A stretch of DNA of 64,000 nucleotides from Turritopsis dohrnii (taxonomy: Eukaryota > Cnidaria > Hydrozoa > Anthoathecata > Oceaniidae), in the NCBI GenBank assembly GCA_027922465.2, contig BQMF02000024.1, positions 186,001-250,000 of the forward strand, given 5' to 3'. The notes below the pieces were generated by a model. The model was given only the letters and a program-made list of their open reading frames with translations, ran no database searches and was not told the origin of the DNA. Shown here piece after piece: positions 36,446 to 49,505 of the stretch (positions are counted from its first letter, which is position 1; each line of letters opens with the position of its first letter). The translations under genes and the position numbers were made by a program.

Positions 36446-37664
36446 AGTAATGTGTAATTTGGTTCCGCAAACTTAATGTTTCTTTGCTCCACCTTAGTTT
36501 GAACAAGTAAAGTATATGTTTTTTGGAGCTTCTGCCTGTAAATTCTTGTTTTAGCCCTATTTTATGTGTTGTTGCCATGGGGGAGATCCCTGTTGCTATG
36601 GATAGTATTAATTGAAAACAAATATTGCTCTTTGTAGTAAATGGTTATTCAAATATACGCTGAAGATATTAAGTCCAAATTATGAAGTGTTAAAAAGTTA
36701 TGACAATATTCTTTAACCTTATTTTCAAGAAAAAAACCAATGTTTTGGTGCCATTAGACATATTATTACAGTTGAATACTATAGGGAAAATATCTAACAG
36801 AATGTCAAGAATTGCCCCAAATTTCCAATACTAAATTTCCTATAACTTCGGAACGGCTTATCGTTGAGAGGTGTATGACCCCTCATTTTTTTTCTCTTGA
36901 AAAGATCTATCCAATCAGCATAGTTTCAGAGCTTTTTGACAAATTTGATTTTTTGGTCTGGAAATGCTAGCAATAGACTTGAGGTGTGTGTTGAGGGCAT
37001 TTTTGAATTGTTATCAATAAGGTAACTGCATATAAAATGCAAAAGATACAAAAATGGGGGAAAGAGGAAGTTAACAAGACCAAACATAAGGAACTCATCA
37101 AGGAACTATCAGGCTGATGCCAGTCTTCTCCTTTTAAAAAAAGCATGCATTTGGTAAAACACACTTCCAAAGTTTCCTACGCGTGCAATTAAAATCCACA
37201 CATCATCGTACCTCACCAGTGTGATCACAAGTTGTTCGAAATTTACGTGTGTGATCTGATACTTTACGTGATTGGAAAAGATACCTCCTAATAATAACTG
37301 TGAAAACAAAGTAAGTATATAACACCATTGCATAAACATACGTTATGTCCACAAACAAAGTATTTTATGATAAATGGACGCGTGCAATTAAATATACGCC
37401 AAGGACTTTTGACTCGTATGACAGTGTGTGTGTGTGTGCAATCATACTGCTCAGAAGACTGGATACTCCCTAAAATAATAAGGACCGCCAGGCTCATTTT
37501 GTGTGTGTAATTTGTCAAATCACAAGATTTTCTGTTTGTTAAAGTGCCAGCTGTACGGCCGTACAAGTAAATTGCATAGAAATTTGAGTGTGCAATGAAA
37601 ACTCTACATGATTTTATGGTTTTCTATTATAATGGAGGGTATGTCATTCCATGGTTGAACAACC

Positions 37665-37772
37665 AACAACACACAAAATTGCCAAAAGACCACCGCAATG
37701 AAGAGCTTTTTTGTTGAAACAGTGCCTATATTTTTATAGAAATGCACTTCTTCACAGTGGTTTTCCAACTAA
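37665..37772 (-). mobile_element. hairpin MITE family A, copy 7
   Basis: AAATTGCCAAAAGACCACCG, CAATGAAGAGCTTTTTTGTT, TTTTATAGAAATGCACTTCT, TCACAGTGGTTTTCCAAC. More diverged than the other copies. Confidence 0.65.
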
Positions 37773-38379
37773 TTATAATCATTAATCATTAGGATGCCCG
37801 TGAACGCTTAGGACATCTTTATGAGTTTGAAAACACAAGAAACATGCGACCTAAGTGACTTTAAAGGATTATATCTTGCGATCTATTTTACTTTTCTGGA
37901 AATTTATTTAGCCTTTTGAATGATCAAAGGTTGAAGTTTGTGTCATTTGAGCTGTTTTTCTCTTTTCTATAAAAAGCTCGTTTTTTCATCTTCGTTTCTC
38001 TTCTTCCATTTTCATTATTCTTCCATTTTTGTTAAGCCTTTTAAGCTTAACACAGTGCAAAAAATTCATCTCATAACCTCTAAATTTGGCAAGCATTCAT
38101 AAAAACTGTGCAAGTTCATTTGAAACGTACTTTAGACATTTGATCTATGTTATGAGTTTTTTTTCAATCTGACTTGACGATTAGAGTATTTTTTTATTTT
38201 TTTATTGTTTTAGTTTAAATGCCTAAACTCTCCTTCACAAATTTTGACTGAGCTCTAGCTATGCAACTGAATTTATGAGAGTTTTGAAGAATGGAGAGAA
38301 AAAGGACAGGAGAAAAAATGGTGTATTAAAAAGATTTTTAAGTGCTGTCACACTTATTTTAGATAGAGATAAATTTTGT

Positions 38380-38625
38380 TGAATTTTACGGTCAAAATCT
38401 TCTTAATTGTGGTCATATTCTTCGTTAGGCCATGCGGTTTTTTACAATTATTATATAGTAGCATGTGATGTGACGTCAGTCTTTTTGGGTTTTTTTTCGT
38501 CACAGGAGAGCCATTGTTCAATTCGGTGATTTATGTTTTTGTCACGGGATTTGCACACAGGAAAAGCGAATATGACACATCTTTTTTGAAGTTAAACTCG
38601 GTAAAAATTTCACCCAGCTTACTAT
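38380..38625 (+). repeat. interspersed repeat family B, copy 3 (internally deleted)
   Basis: It begins TTTTACGGTCAAAATCTTCT and continues with GTGGTCAT, GTGATGTGACGTCAGT and GAGCCATTG, then jumps to the 3' part of the family (GTCACGGGATTTGCACACAGG, GAAGTTAAACTCGGTAAAAA). About 230 bp of the middle is missing compared with copy 1. Confidence 0.7.
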
Positions 38626-38716
38626 GTTCCTATGTTTTTGAGAGATTCATCACTTTTGTCTCTACAACCACATTCTCTTTTTGATTTAGTTTATAATATT
38701 TATAAAACAAAGGATA

Positions 38717-41700
38717 ATGATCTATCAAAGACTGTTGATCATCACTGGATTACTGACCGGACTTTTGTATTCTGGTTATGGATTTTACGCTTCTGTCACA
38801 GTTTTTGGTATCACTGTAGCCACCACATACATATGTTATACGCTGAACACACAACTACGTCTAGAACGAATTTTCAAATTTTTAGTATATTCACAGATAG
38901 GTACTTTAGTTTTATCTTCAACTTTGTACCCAGGTTTAAACTTTTTCCACTCTTCAGATTGTTTTGAATATATTTCTATTTTTGGAAGTCTTTCGAAGCT
39001 TTTCTGAAAATAACAAGAATTCTAAAATGATCATATTTCCATATCTAACCTTGATGATGGTTATGTTATTTTCTAGGGGCTTCGAAATCGTTTCTGAAAA
39101 GTAATCCATATGCTGATCAAACTGATTTTAACAAAGCACGACCTCATGATGGTTTGAAACATTTTCCCAAACCCATCGAAAAAATAATTCAGAAATTTTT
39201 AGACTCGATACTTCGAGATTTTGTACGTTCTTGGTACATATATGTTGGCCCTGAAGATAATGACTTCATTGAGGAGACAAAATTTGCATTAGAATACGCA
39301 GTCACAGAAATTGCGATGCAATTAGAAAATGTTGACTTGCCCAGTACTGTTGTTAAGTTGATACGTATGTTTCAAAGACATATGAAGGTGTTTGACGATT
39401 ACCGTGACATTGTTCAGACAAAGTATCCTGGAATCTGTGATGCAGACTTTTCCGATTGCATTACGGAACTCTATGAAGCAGGAATCATCAAACATATTGC
39501 AACACATAGCAAGGGTTCAGAACTGGACTATTTAAAAACTCTCCTTGATATACTTTTATATAAATTCCTTCCGAAGGATGCTTTCTCTTGCGAAAGTGGA
39601 CGTTTTTTGCTTCGAGAAGTTCTTGCTGTGCAATTGTTGGAACCACTGATTAAGCAGTTTACCGAAACACATTTTGTTAATCAAATAATAATTGACATTT
39701 TGGAACCGTCTGTTCCTCTGCCATTAGTAATTAAAATGTACGAAGATGCAATGACGGAAATCAGCCTTGAAGATGATGGTCTTCCCTTGGACTCCTTAGA
39801 ATTTGATGGCAGTGATAACGATACTAATTATGAAAGCAGTCCAGAAGATACGAAATACGCTTCTGTTTCGCAAGGTATTTCCCCAAGCAAAGTGCAGTCC
39901 TCCTCAAGAGATTTGAACGCAGTGGAACGTGAAAATTCAAGGGATGAGTTGCTTCGTTTTGATAATCTCGATCGTAGTCGTACTTCTGCCCCAGTTTACG
40001 GATTGAAGTCAGCTCGAGATCATGAAAATTCAAAAGATAGCAAGTTAAAGAAAAATTTAGACAATAGTTTTTCCAATTCCAATTTGGAAAGTCAAAATGG
40101 TTATGGCGATGTTGCGATGTACGATAGCGGTCAAGTAACCGGAAGAAGTGCATCAATCATTGATGAGCTGTGTTCTACCATAAGTGGTGAACAAAACCTG
40201 CCCAATGTGGAGTCGTGGAACAACTGTCCACCATCTGATGCTGATGTATTTCGTAAAACTAGTTTCAGTGAAATGCCTAGGAACCAAGACAAGTTGTCCG
40301 AACAATTTAAAGCAAAAGTAAGACAGATTTCTCTTCCCGCTTCCTGTATTGATTCGTGTGGTTCACACAAGCGACAACACAGGCTGTCGCAAGATTCGGT
40401 TGTTGAAGGCAGCGTTACCATGGACTTTACCAAGAAACAACCAAAAATACCGAAACAGGTAAGTATTGCTGAGAAGACGAGTCATACAGAAAATGATGTT
40501 GAAGATCGTGTTGTTAAAGTCCACTCCAGTGGTGCCAATGGAGCCTTTTATGAAGTCGCACCAGCTTGCCCGACATGCATAGAGATGACCCTTCTTGCTA
40601 GTCCGTTTGAAAGTGACAAAGCTCAACTTGTGCTCTCTCCTTCCGAACACAAAAAGGTCGAGCAACATGAATGTGGCTTGGACGAAGAACATTATTACAA
40701 TGCTGAAACAGAACACGAACTTCTAAACCTGGACACTTTAGATACGGAATCATTTGAATCTTGTACCGATGATATAAATGACTTGTCTGTTGGCTATAGC
40801 TCAGGTACTTTGCTGGCTTCAGGGGAGAGTGTACAAAGCTTATGTAGTGATGATGACACAAAAGAAAGTGATAGCTACGATGTAGTTTCGTCATTTTCAG
40901 ATGCTTCGAACAGTTCTTTAATGTCTATCAACTTTGAGGATGCAGAAAAACTGCATGACACCGACAGAGGGAATTCTCCTAAGAGGAAAAAGAAATTTTC
41001 CGGTACACCATCAATTATGACATTCAAAACAGCTATTGAAGGAAGTATTGCTTCACAAGAGGTTGAAACACCAGCACCGAAAACCAAAATCAGTTCGAAA
41101 CGTGACCCTTCATATAATAAAATCTTTCGTTTCTTTAAAGGAACGTACAGTAGAGAAAAGCAGAGAAACTTATCAAATAACGACGAATCCGGAGGTATTA
41201 AAAGGAAACGTAATCGTAAAAAGAAAAGCAAACGAAAGGATGTAAAGCAAATCAACAAAATTCTTGACTCAATCACTGATGGTATTCCCATTCACGAGAC
41301 ATCTTCGATTTCTACGTCAATGACGAGGTTCAAAAGTTTACCAGACTCCAGTGGACCTGCAACGGGGAACTGGAATCGTCGTGATAGTTTCATCGGAAGT
41401 TTCATCGAAGAGGTGGGGTTAGAAGCTGAGGAAGACGAACAATACCTTGATGAGTTTCAGGATGCTCCTTCCCAAGTATACTCATCATCTCTTCATAGTG
41501 CTGTTCCTGTTGATCCACTGTCCCAGGTCATAGCTGTTACTGAAAAAGACCTTCCAGTCGATGCTACCTCCATAAAATCAGTAGAACTGCCAGAGATGAA
41601 AAGGAATGTGCCGAATGAAGCCACAATCCTTCCTTTATTTGAAGGAGAAGTCATCATGCCCCACCCGAGCAAGATTCCAGCAAAATGGCTGTACCCAATA

Positions 41701-44700
41701 CAGATGATTTCCATTCCTGGTACGGAGGTTGCCTACGAAAAAGGCTGGGAACCTGGAATAAATAAATACACCCTTTACAGTGTGCATGTAAGTGTCACTT
41801 TTCTGAATGGTTTTGACTGCAATTGCTTTTAATAAAGGAAAGGAAAGTGGTTTTATTTGTTTAATTTATTTGTTTTGTTTATTTATTTATTTATTTTAGT
41901 ACGATATTCGGATATGGCCTGATTTGTATCAAAAACAAATTCTTAATCAAGAACATCAACAGAAAAGCGAGACAAAAGACACAATACCTGTGATTCGGGA
42001 AATCAAGAGGCGATACAGGTGACTTTATACTTTTTACACCATGCAGACCAGCAACAATATTAGCACATGTATTTTTACGAAACCTTATGTTTTGGTTCAG
42101 CCTCAAGTATTCAGAAGGTTCCTATAACCTACAAGTCTCTGTTAATGTCTGTGCTTAGTAGTTAGACACGATGTTTCAACCAAAAAAATTATGCCTATTC
42201 TGATATCTGTTTTTCGAAAATCTCAGTATGGGTATACTCTTGTGTTCCTTATCTCATCGACATTTTTTCAAACTCTTAGGGAGTTTCTGTTCCTTCATAA
42301 CCGGTTAACGCATGGCCACCTGTCAAGACACATGAAAGGTATTTTGCGACCGAACAGGAGGTATGCCATGCCTTTCGGACGAATGGATCCTGATGTTATA
42401 GAGGGAAGGAGAAAAATATTGGAAACGTACTTAGTTGTAAGTTTTGAAAGATTGTCAGCGGAAATATTCCCTGTTAGAAACTTTTGGACTAACTTAAAAG
42501 TTTCGGGCAGTTAGTTAAAGATGTTGAGTTAAAGATGATATTGACGCTTGTTCTTCCAAATTATAGAGTTTAGTTTCAAGACCTGAGCTGTGCAACAGCC
42601 GCGAGTTTAAAGATTTCCTTGGTTCAGAAGCTGGCGATGATCCTTTCGATAACAGAGTTAAGAAAGTCTCACAGAAAAAGGTAACATTGAGTTCTAATTT
42701 TCTCATTATATATGCAAAAGGGAATGTATTTGGATGGAATACCCTGTGTATTCAGCATGCCAAGCGGTAATTTGTTCGCTCTGTGTATATAGTATATAAC
42801 GGCGTTTGGGTGGATACTTTTTCTTTGATGCGTTTTACCAGCTGCCTTACAGAAAATTACTAGATAACTCTTGCAGCTTTCTTGAGTGGTATCTGGTAGA
42901 ACAAATTGCAAAAGATTACAAACTTATCATTTTCTTCTTCCATTTCCTTCTTCCCTTTTCTTTTCAGATTTACAGACAGAAAGTAAACGATGTGTTGACC
43001 AGTTCAAACACAGCTGACAACTTCAATGGTAGTTACTGTCCTTTGTTATTTTGTTTACATGGTGCATGAAAGCAGTGCCAGACTAAAGTGAACCTTTTAA
43101 ACCTTCTCTTGGATTTGAGACAACACTCAGGAGGGGATATTTCACCTGTCCGACTGATGCTGATTGTCAGTTCAAAAGCCAGTGGGCAATGCGGAACGGA
43201 ACTGTTTTGCAAAGATCTAATATTGTCGAAATTTACTAATAGAGAAATGCGATCTACCTCGCTTACATCAGATTTCACGAGTAGTATTCAGTCGGATAAT
43301 ACTTTGAACGAGCGAGGAAAAAATTCTGAATTCTCGGAGAATCTTATTTACATCCCAATGTTTACCCAGGATTGTCTAGTGCCTAGTCAGTTGTGTTAGA
43401 GTCTTTTGAACGAGGTCCATGAAGGCATTGTTATTTTCAATTTCGGCATCATTTCGGCATCGATCCGATCGGGTTGACTTTCTTTGGCATTATGATACCG
43501 ATCAGGAAGCTGGGAAAGTCTTCAACGATCTTACTTGTCGAGTGAGTGAATATCGGTGGTACCCCACCATGCCGGGCGTAATTTCGCTCATTGTTTTACT
43601 TACGCCCTGTCTTTTTATTTATAGTAACGAAAGAACAGGAAAAGCTGCACCCAGTAAACTCGCAATATTTCATTCACGGTTACGAAATTCCAAGGATGTT
43701 TGGCTACTGCTCGAAAGACGATATGGTATATGTGTTTGTCTGTATAGTATATATGTCTGTCTGTGCGATTATGAGATTTACCTTAGTACTTTCAGTGTTT
43801 AAAAGGGGAACTAAATTGGACCCCTGGCCCAAGGGGTAAGGCTTTGAACTCACATTCGGATCGTCGTGCTCTGTGTGTTAAGAATAAGTAAGTCGTAAAG
43901 AATTAAGACCCCAGACTTAAAGCCATCCTTAGAAAGAACAAATTATAGAAATTTTTCAAGAAAATCAATTTTGAACTTTTGAGTTGAGTTCTCCTTAAAG
44001 TTATCTGAAATCTGATTGGGGGAAGGTTGCATTAAATTCTGTGTGATTAGTCCTAATAACGCCTTGTTATGCCTCGTTATTCCAAACACTTTTATAAGAC
44101 TTTTCACCTGAACTTTTGTAGTGAGCGAACAAAGCTAATCCATTAACCTAATGTCTTCCGGTTTTTTCCGTAGAAACGACACGATATGGTTTGCATGAAT
44201 TTTTTTGTGGAAAACTACTTCAGTATGCAGAGCGCAATCGGCAGAAAACCGACATTCAGCATTGCCAGCTTTGAGCCGATCCAAAAACCCATGCTTTATA
44301 TTCCTAACGAACTGATGGAAGGCCGTCACTCGGTGCTCGGTGAAAGAACTGCCGGCGACGGAGCTGAAATGCCGGATGACGTCGTCAAAGAAAACCATCG
44401 TGCCGTGTCGTTTGATACTTCCGTCAAAACACACGACGGCAAGGCGTTTGACGATTCTAACAACTCAATTAAGATTGCCGCTAAATTTTCACAAGTAGGT
44501 TCCGTTTTTTAGCCAATCCTGACAGTATGCATCAAACCATTTGTCGTCAGTCTTTCATTCATTCCATCATGTTCATCACATGTTTGTTCATTCATTCCCT
44601 TATTTATTTACTCAATCATTGTTATTTATATCCTTATTTAAACAAAAATAATATAGTACTTCTTTGAGACCGTTCCTTTGTCGACAATTTATGAAAATCT

Positions 44701-47110
44701 CAAACAAATAAAAATCTCAATAATGCAAGGCATGAAACGAGGTTCGTTGGAAAAGTTGGCCAATTTTCTAAACGTGGTAAAAACCTCGAGGGTTTTTACC
44801 TCAAACAGCCTCTGTTGCGATTAGCCGTTTAAACTCGCATGTTACTGCCCAGTTTTCCAAGCCTCGTCTCATTTCTAGATATTCCTTTCTATCGTGGTAA
44901 CATAATGTTTAACAATATATGTTAGCCCTATTCTCAAATTGAGTAATTAAACAAATGAAAATCAGCATGCGTGTTGGCTAGGTCGTAGCACGGCGTTTAA
45001 ATAGTTCGTGTTGGCCAGGTCGTAACACTGTGTTTAAATTCGGAAAATTTTAATCTCTTTCGGGGAAGTCGCGAGAAAAGATACTTTTAGTTAGCCTTGC
45101 ATGCACACCTATAACAACAAAACAACTTTTGTTCTTCCAGGAGATTGCTGCCCAGCTGCAGAAAGAGAAAGAGAGCCTCGCTTTCAAGATAGCTCACGAA
45201 AAACATCTGTATGAATCTTCCTGGCCGCTAACCGACGCCGTTCTTTCCATCGCGTCACAAGCGCTGAAGTCGTACGACTCCTGGCTGACGTATGAGCGAG
45301 TACAGCAGGCTGTTCTGTTTAGTCTGGGTGGCATCATTGAATGGTAGGTCGCTTGAAAATTTCTTGTTGTTCACTGCATTTATTTCCAAACTGCAGGAAA
45401 AACACCGTAGTTAACTTAAGTTCATTTTATGCATGCCCTGGATTAAATGAAAATGATATTTATCGACAAAAAAAAAGAGTTTGAACAAGTCAATTATCCA
45501 ATTATATTCACGACACATCATGCAACTCCCATAATCCAATGCGTTCTATGTGACTTGCTTAAAGTCTTCTCTTAAATATCAGTCTCTATCTAGAAACGTT
45601 TTGACATCTTAAAAGGTTGCTTGTCATTACAATATGAAAGCTATATGACGTAATGAAAGGATGACTGAATAGGGAGGGTTTTCGATTGGTCGTCGTCCCT
45701 TTCGCCGACAACTTTCGTTGGATCTTCAAGGCGACAACTTTCGTCACAAAAACCCCTTTGCAGTGACTTGACTCGTTTATTCGAGAGATACTTTTCCTGA
45801 GCCAATTGGATTACAGAAAGTTTTTTCACCAGGAGACATTTTCCCTGGTAAAGCCACTTTCTTAAAGAACTCGTGTTTGCATTTCTATCATCCAGGTTGA
45901 TTAATCGAGAACTGAACGAGGCAATTATGATCGAAAAGTGGTACAAATACCTGACAGATCTATATCACGTCGTCTGGGATAAACAAGACAAACTGAAGGA
46001 AAAAGAACCGGAACCGAGCGAAGAAGAAAAACTAAAAGTAAAGGAGGAAGCATTGCAGAGAATTATGGAGATAATACCCAGTGAGTTCTTCTGTTGACCA
46101 TAGTGTTTGCATACAGAATCTAAATCCCTTGATATGAAAGCTCACCGTACCGACAGCTTCCCTTGTATGCCTAACACTGCCCAAACGTAAAATCCCTTGA
46201 TAAGACAGTTTATGAACAGTTCAACATTAGAAAATAACCAAACTATATATAAATAAGTAAATCTCTTCTTCTTTAAGCATGTTTTTTACCTGCTTATTTA
46301 GGATTCGTTATGATGAGCGTCGGTCCTGAGAATTACCGGAAATGTTGTCAAAACCTGTTGCACACTGTACAATATCCGAGAATCAACAGGTAGGTTGTCC
46401 GTTTCTGTGAAATACACCTTCGTGTTTGTGTGATAGTGTAGACGGTGCCTTATGTTACGTCGCACCATAGAAATACGAAATTTGTATTTTACACAGTTAC
46501 TTTATCTCTTACAACGCATCAATATTTAATTTTGTGGATTTTATCTGGGTCAGTGAGGGCGAGGGTCAAACTTTCCCTTCATCATTCAACCAAGTTTAAC
46601 CGACTATTTACTTCGACGTTTTACTGACCTGCAATGCGATATTTTCAAAATTCCAAAACATAAGGAGATTCATTATTCAATGTCAATATACTTATACCAA
46701 TACACCGGTTGATGACGAAGATCTCCTTAAAACATGATTCATCAGTGCTCATTCTCCTGAGTATCCAGCCGATGCCCTTCATCAATTTGCTGTAAATAAA
46801 CCTGCCCTGGACTACAGTGATTAAAAAATAAGAGGTTTGAGAAATTCAGAAGTCGTGAACAATGCAATCGATGACTTACTGATGTTCCTCAGCGACTCAT
46901 CAGTGATGTTCTCAATACATTGGAACCGGTGGTCTGTCCATATAACATGTTATAAACATGCTATGTTTCTTATTGTTTTACAACCTTCCTTTTAGGCATG
47001 TTTTATATGCTGCGCTAGAGATCATCCTGGAAGAACTGATACCCGAATTACAGGTCGACTTTGCAGGATATGTCCAGGCATCGTCCAAAGATCATACCCG
47101 GCCTAGTTAG
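38717..47110 (+). CDS. SNX19: SNX19-type sorting nexin (12 exons)
   Basis: SNX19 belongs to the SNX13/14/19/25 group of membrane-anchored nexins that bind phosphoinositides on endosomes and at ER contacts. Exons: 38717-38933, 39077-41787, 41900-42018, 42280-42436, 42567-42680, 42968-43028, 43625-43725, 44174-44494, 45141-45343, 45896-46080, 46302-46389, 46996-47110; total 4,392 nt, 1,463 aa, all junctions GT..AG in phase. Order: two hydrophobic N-terminal segments, a PXA domain (from FPKPIEKIIQKFLDSILRDF), a long acidic Ser-rich linker, a PX domain with RRYREFLFLHNRL, and a Nexin_C domain ending in PRINRHVLYAALEIILEELI. I saw no RGS domain, which favours SNX19 over SNX13/14/25. It is longer than human SNX19 (about 990 aa) because of the exon 2 linker. 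The first donor is uncertain: 38900 would also keep the frame. Confidence 0.88.
39077..41787 (+). other. SNX19: SNX19 exon 2: PXA domain, long linker, start of PX
   Basis: A 2,711-nt exon. Roughly the first 200 residues form the PXA domain, all helical, with a motif RDFVRSWYIYVGPEDNDFIE close to the family pattern of RDFV-x-W-Y. Then come about 550 residues of Ser/Asp-rich linker with basic patches (SPKRKKKF, KRKRNRKKKSKRK). The last 60 residues begin the PX domain (WLYPIQMISIPGTEVAYEKG), which is completed by exons 3-5. Confidence 0.88.
41900..42680 (+). other. SNX19: SNX19 PX-domain exons (exons 3-5)
   Basis: These contain the phosphoinositide-binding core IKRRYREFLFLHNRLT (RRY-x-F motif split by the exon 3/4 intron), then a basic loop HMKGILRPNRRYAMPFGRMD, EGRRKILETYL and SRPELCNSREFKDFLGSE, which closes the PX fold. 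Confidence 0.88.
44731..44876. repeat. imperfect hairpin in SNX19 intron 8
   Basis: AAACGAGGTTCGTTGGAAAA at the left pairs with TTTTCCAAGCCTCGTCTC at the right. The inner pair AAAACCTCGAGGGTTTTTACC is also palindromic. It may be a small MITE. A separate 37-bp tandem duplication (GTGTTGGCTAGGTCGTAGCA) follows at 44971-45039. Confidence 0.5.
45141..47110 (+). other. SNX19: SNX19 Nexin_C exons (exons 9-12)
   Basis: A C-terminal helical nexin domain: DAVLSIASQALKSYDSWLT, ERVQQAVLFSLGGIIEWLIN, EKWYKYLTDLYHVVW, a KLKVKEEALQRIMEIIPRFV helix, and QYPRINRHVLYAALEIILEE. The pattern KEEALQ-x2-ME-x2-P followed later by INRH-x-LY matches the end of SNX19 specifically. Confidence 0.9.
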
Positions 47111-47344
47111 CCAACAGTAAAGTTAAGGTTACTGACCGTTGCTATGGTTACTGGCTGTATTTAAATGAATTTTGAATGGTCTTGGTGAAATAATATATTA
47201 TGGGATTGTTGAACTGCAGTTGAGAAGGAACATCGAGTGATGTTCCAGATGTCTAATCACGTGGTTTCGTGCGCGATCTCTTATTGGTTGTTATCCTAAC
47301 AACAGATGCATTGTTTGAAATTGTACTAACCTTCTTTGGGGGTG

Positions 47345-47520
47345 TTTTTGATGTTGATGTTTATGTGAACAGAGGCGTCTTTAGGGCGTTATAAATGCTG
47401 ATGTTTATATGAACAGAGGCGTTTTGGGGGCGTTATAGATGTTGATGCTGATATGAAGAGAGGCCTTTTGGGGGCGTTATAGAGCTGATGCTGATTTGAA
47501 CAGAGGCGTGTTTGGGGCGC
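47345..47520 (+). repeat. about 52-bp tandem repeat, 3.5 copies
   Basis: Units of the form GATGTTTATATGAACAGAGG followed by CGTTTTGGGGGCGTTATAGAT. The copies differ by several bases each. Confidence 0.85.
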
Positions 47521-48493
47521 CAAACACCTCACGGCAACCTCATCACTAATCTTAACAGTTATGACGTAATAATTATGCTTCTTGAATGGGTTTCGGTAAA
47601 CACTTTATTTTAGGCGAAGTCGAAAGCGAGGCCAAGATAATTTTATGACTTGACTGTTCAAGTCGTAGAGCATAAATGTTCTAGATCAACTTGCTTACGT
47701 AGATCAACTGCTCTCTCCGGAAAAGATGGCTGGAGATGATTCTTCATAAAAACGAAATATTCTAAGTTTTTTTTTTACGCAAATTGTATTCTTGATATCA
47801 GATTTTTATTTTATTATATATTTTTTTTCTCCAAGGATTGACGATTTCCGAAAATTAAAAGAGACAAAAAATAATTTATTCCTTCAATATACGTTTATCT
47901 GGAGTACTCTGATTGGTGCATTCATGATTTCAAACGATCTAATTGGTTCACGAGACAAATGTTGGATGAATTTCACAACGCTTTAAACACGAACGAACAC
48001 ACAAACCACAGCTACAAAACTATTTGGATTTTTATCGAAAATCTACATCTCTCCTCCACAAAGTTATAAAAGTTCCGTTTCGAACAGCTCTCACAACAAA
48101 CAAGTTTCTAACCAATTGTTGTAGGAGAGTGTGGTGTTGATTCTACGAAAAATATAATTTCGTTTTGTCCAAGATTTTGGGTACCAGTTGGATGAACGCA
48201 ACACTGTCAGCTCGATTATCCAACCAACGCCCCCAAGAACAGTTTCCTAAATGCTTGATTAGATTTAATCAAAATGCTTTGGACGCTGGTTTATGTTAAA
48301 TCTTCGTGCAAGACAATCTCGTTACCAGACCGTCTTACATGCAAGATTCACCCCAGGTCCATTCCTTCTGTGTTCTGCTTTGATGTGGCGGACAATGTAT
48401 ACAATCACAACTAACTAATTTCTGCACAAATTTGTGTACTTCAGATGATTACGACAGTATCTGGACAGTAACTCGACGGACGTTTCCCCGAGG

Positions 48494-48625
48494 TACCTTA
48501 TCGGGGATAATTTCGTCGGGGAAAATTTTTCGTCGGGGAAAATTTCGTCATTTTGCAAAATTTTACCAATACTTTTTTATAAATTGAACTTTTTCAAAAT
48601 TTTCGAAATTATCCCCGGTAAGGTA
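48494..48625. mobile_element. 132-bp MITE with 22-bp terminal inverted repeats
   Basis: The left end TACCTTATCGGGGATAATTT(CG) is the inverse complement of the right end (CG)AAATTATCCCCGGTAAGGTA apart from one base. The ends start and finish with TA, as for mariner-type target duplications. A 16-bp unit TCGTCGGGGAAAATTT is duplicated just inside the left end. Confidence 0.8.
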
Positions 48626-49382
48626 AATAGGAAGAGGATTAGAGGTCATTGGTCGTTATTTGCAGTGATGGATTGTGGTTAGGACTTTGTAATGGGCCCA
48701 CTGCGGACCGTACCAGCAGAGATAATCCCCACGAGACAGCAAATGATTTTGTTACCAACCATAATCCCGACGACCAATGATATGTTAGTGTGAGGTTATC
48801 GCTGGAGATTTTTAGTCGGTCGGGTAAATGATATTATTATTATTATGTATGTCATAACATCAAAGAACAAATGAAATACTAAACAAGACAAATGTACTCT
48901 ACAAACAAGAGGCTTGTCAAACAACTGTTTGAGCTCTATCGTATTAGTTCGTCATATTGGACACAGGATCCTTTTAAAGTTCTTAAATTCAAAACCATAT
49001 GCGGGCATATCGAAAAAGGCAAGAAGCCCTGGGAACGAGGTTGCTTAAAAAGCCGATCAAAAAGCTGTATGGGAGCGTTAACTTTCAAAAGAACAGAAAC
49101 TAAATATCAAGGAAATCCATCAAGGAAATACGTAAGTTACAACACAACATTTAAAAAGGTTCGAAAACACAGTAAATTAAAAATTTCGTCCTTCATATTA
49201 CTAATACCATGCTTGATAACATTTTTGATGAAAACGATGACTTGCATTTCTGAAACAATTTCATCAAGATCTATCCATCTTTTCAGCCAAGCTTATTACG
49301 GTCTTTTAAATACGGAGAGTGCATTACTATCAATAAACTGTGATCTCTACTTGAAACTGTACTCGACTCTAAGATTACCTTA

Positions 49383-49505
49383 CCCAGCCGGCACATTTGT
49401 TACAAAAAACTCTGCGAAGGAGTGCATTTCTATAGAAATATACACACAATTTCAATCAAAGTGCTCTCCGTCGCAGTGACTTTTTTGACGATTTTCCCCA
49501 CTGGA
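49383..49505 (+). mobile_element. hairpin MITE family A, copy 8
   Basis: CCCAGCCGGCACATTTGTTA, CTCTGCGAAGGAGTGCATTT, CTATAGAAATATACACACAA, GTGCTCTCCGTCGCAGTGAC, TTGACGATTTTCCCCACTGG. Confidence 0.8.

Larger units (their letters stand above)
34219..38716. other. divergent intergenic region between the Rag gene and SNX19
   Basis: The two genes start back to back, so both promoters should lie here, but I could not pick out a core promoter with confidence. The region holds the 165-bp tandem repeat (35917-36445), a pair of direct repeats CGCGTGCAATTAAA (about 37183 and 37380), a (GT)n tract near 37425, one hairpin MITE (37665-37772) and repeat family B copy 3 (38380-38625). No protein-like open frame was seen. 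Confidence 0.6.

Noticed and set aside
43836..43905. Possible tRNA-like sequence (TGGCCCAAGGGGTAAGGC)
   Set aside because: Only a box A-like stretch is present; no box B or cloverleaf could be drawn.
48892..49479. A 195-codon + frame downstream of SNX19
   Set aside because: It runs through a dispersed repeat (GAAGCCCTGGGAACGAGGTT) and the hairpin MITE at 49383-49505; no domain, signal peptide or splice context was seen.
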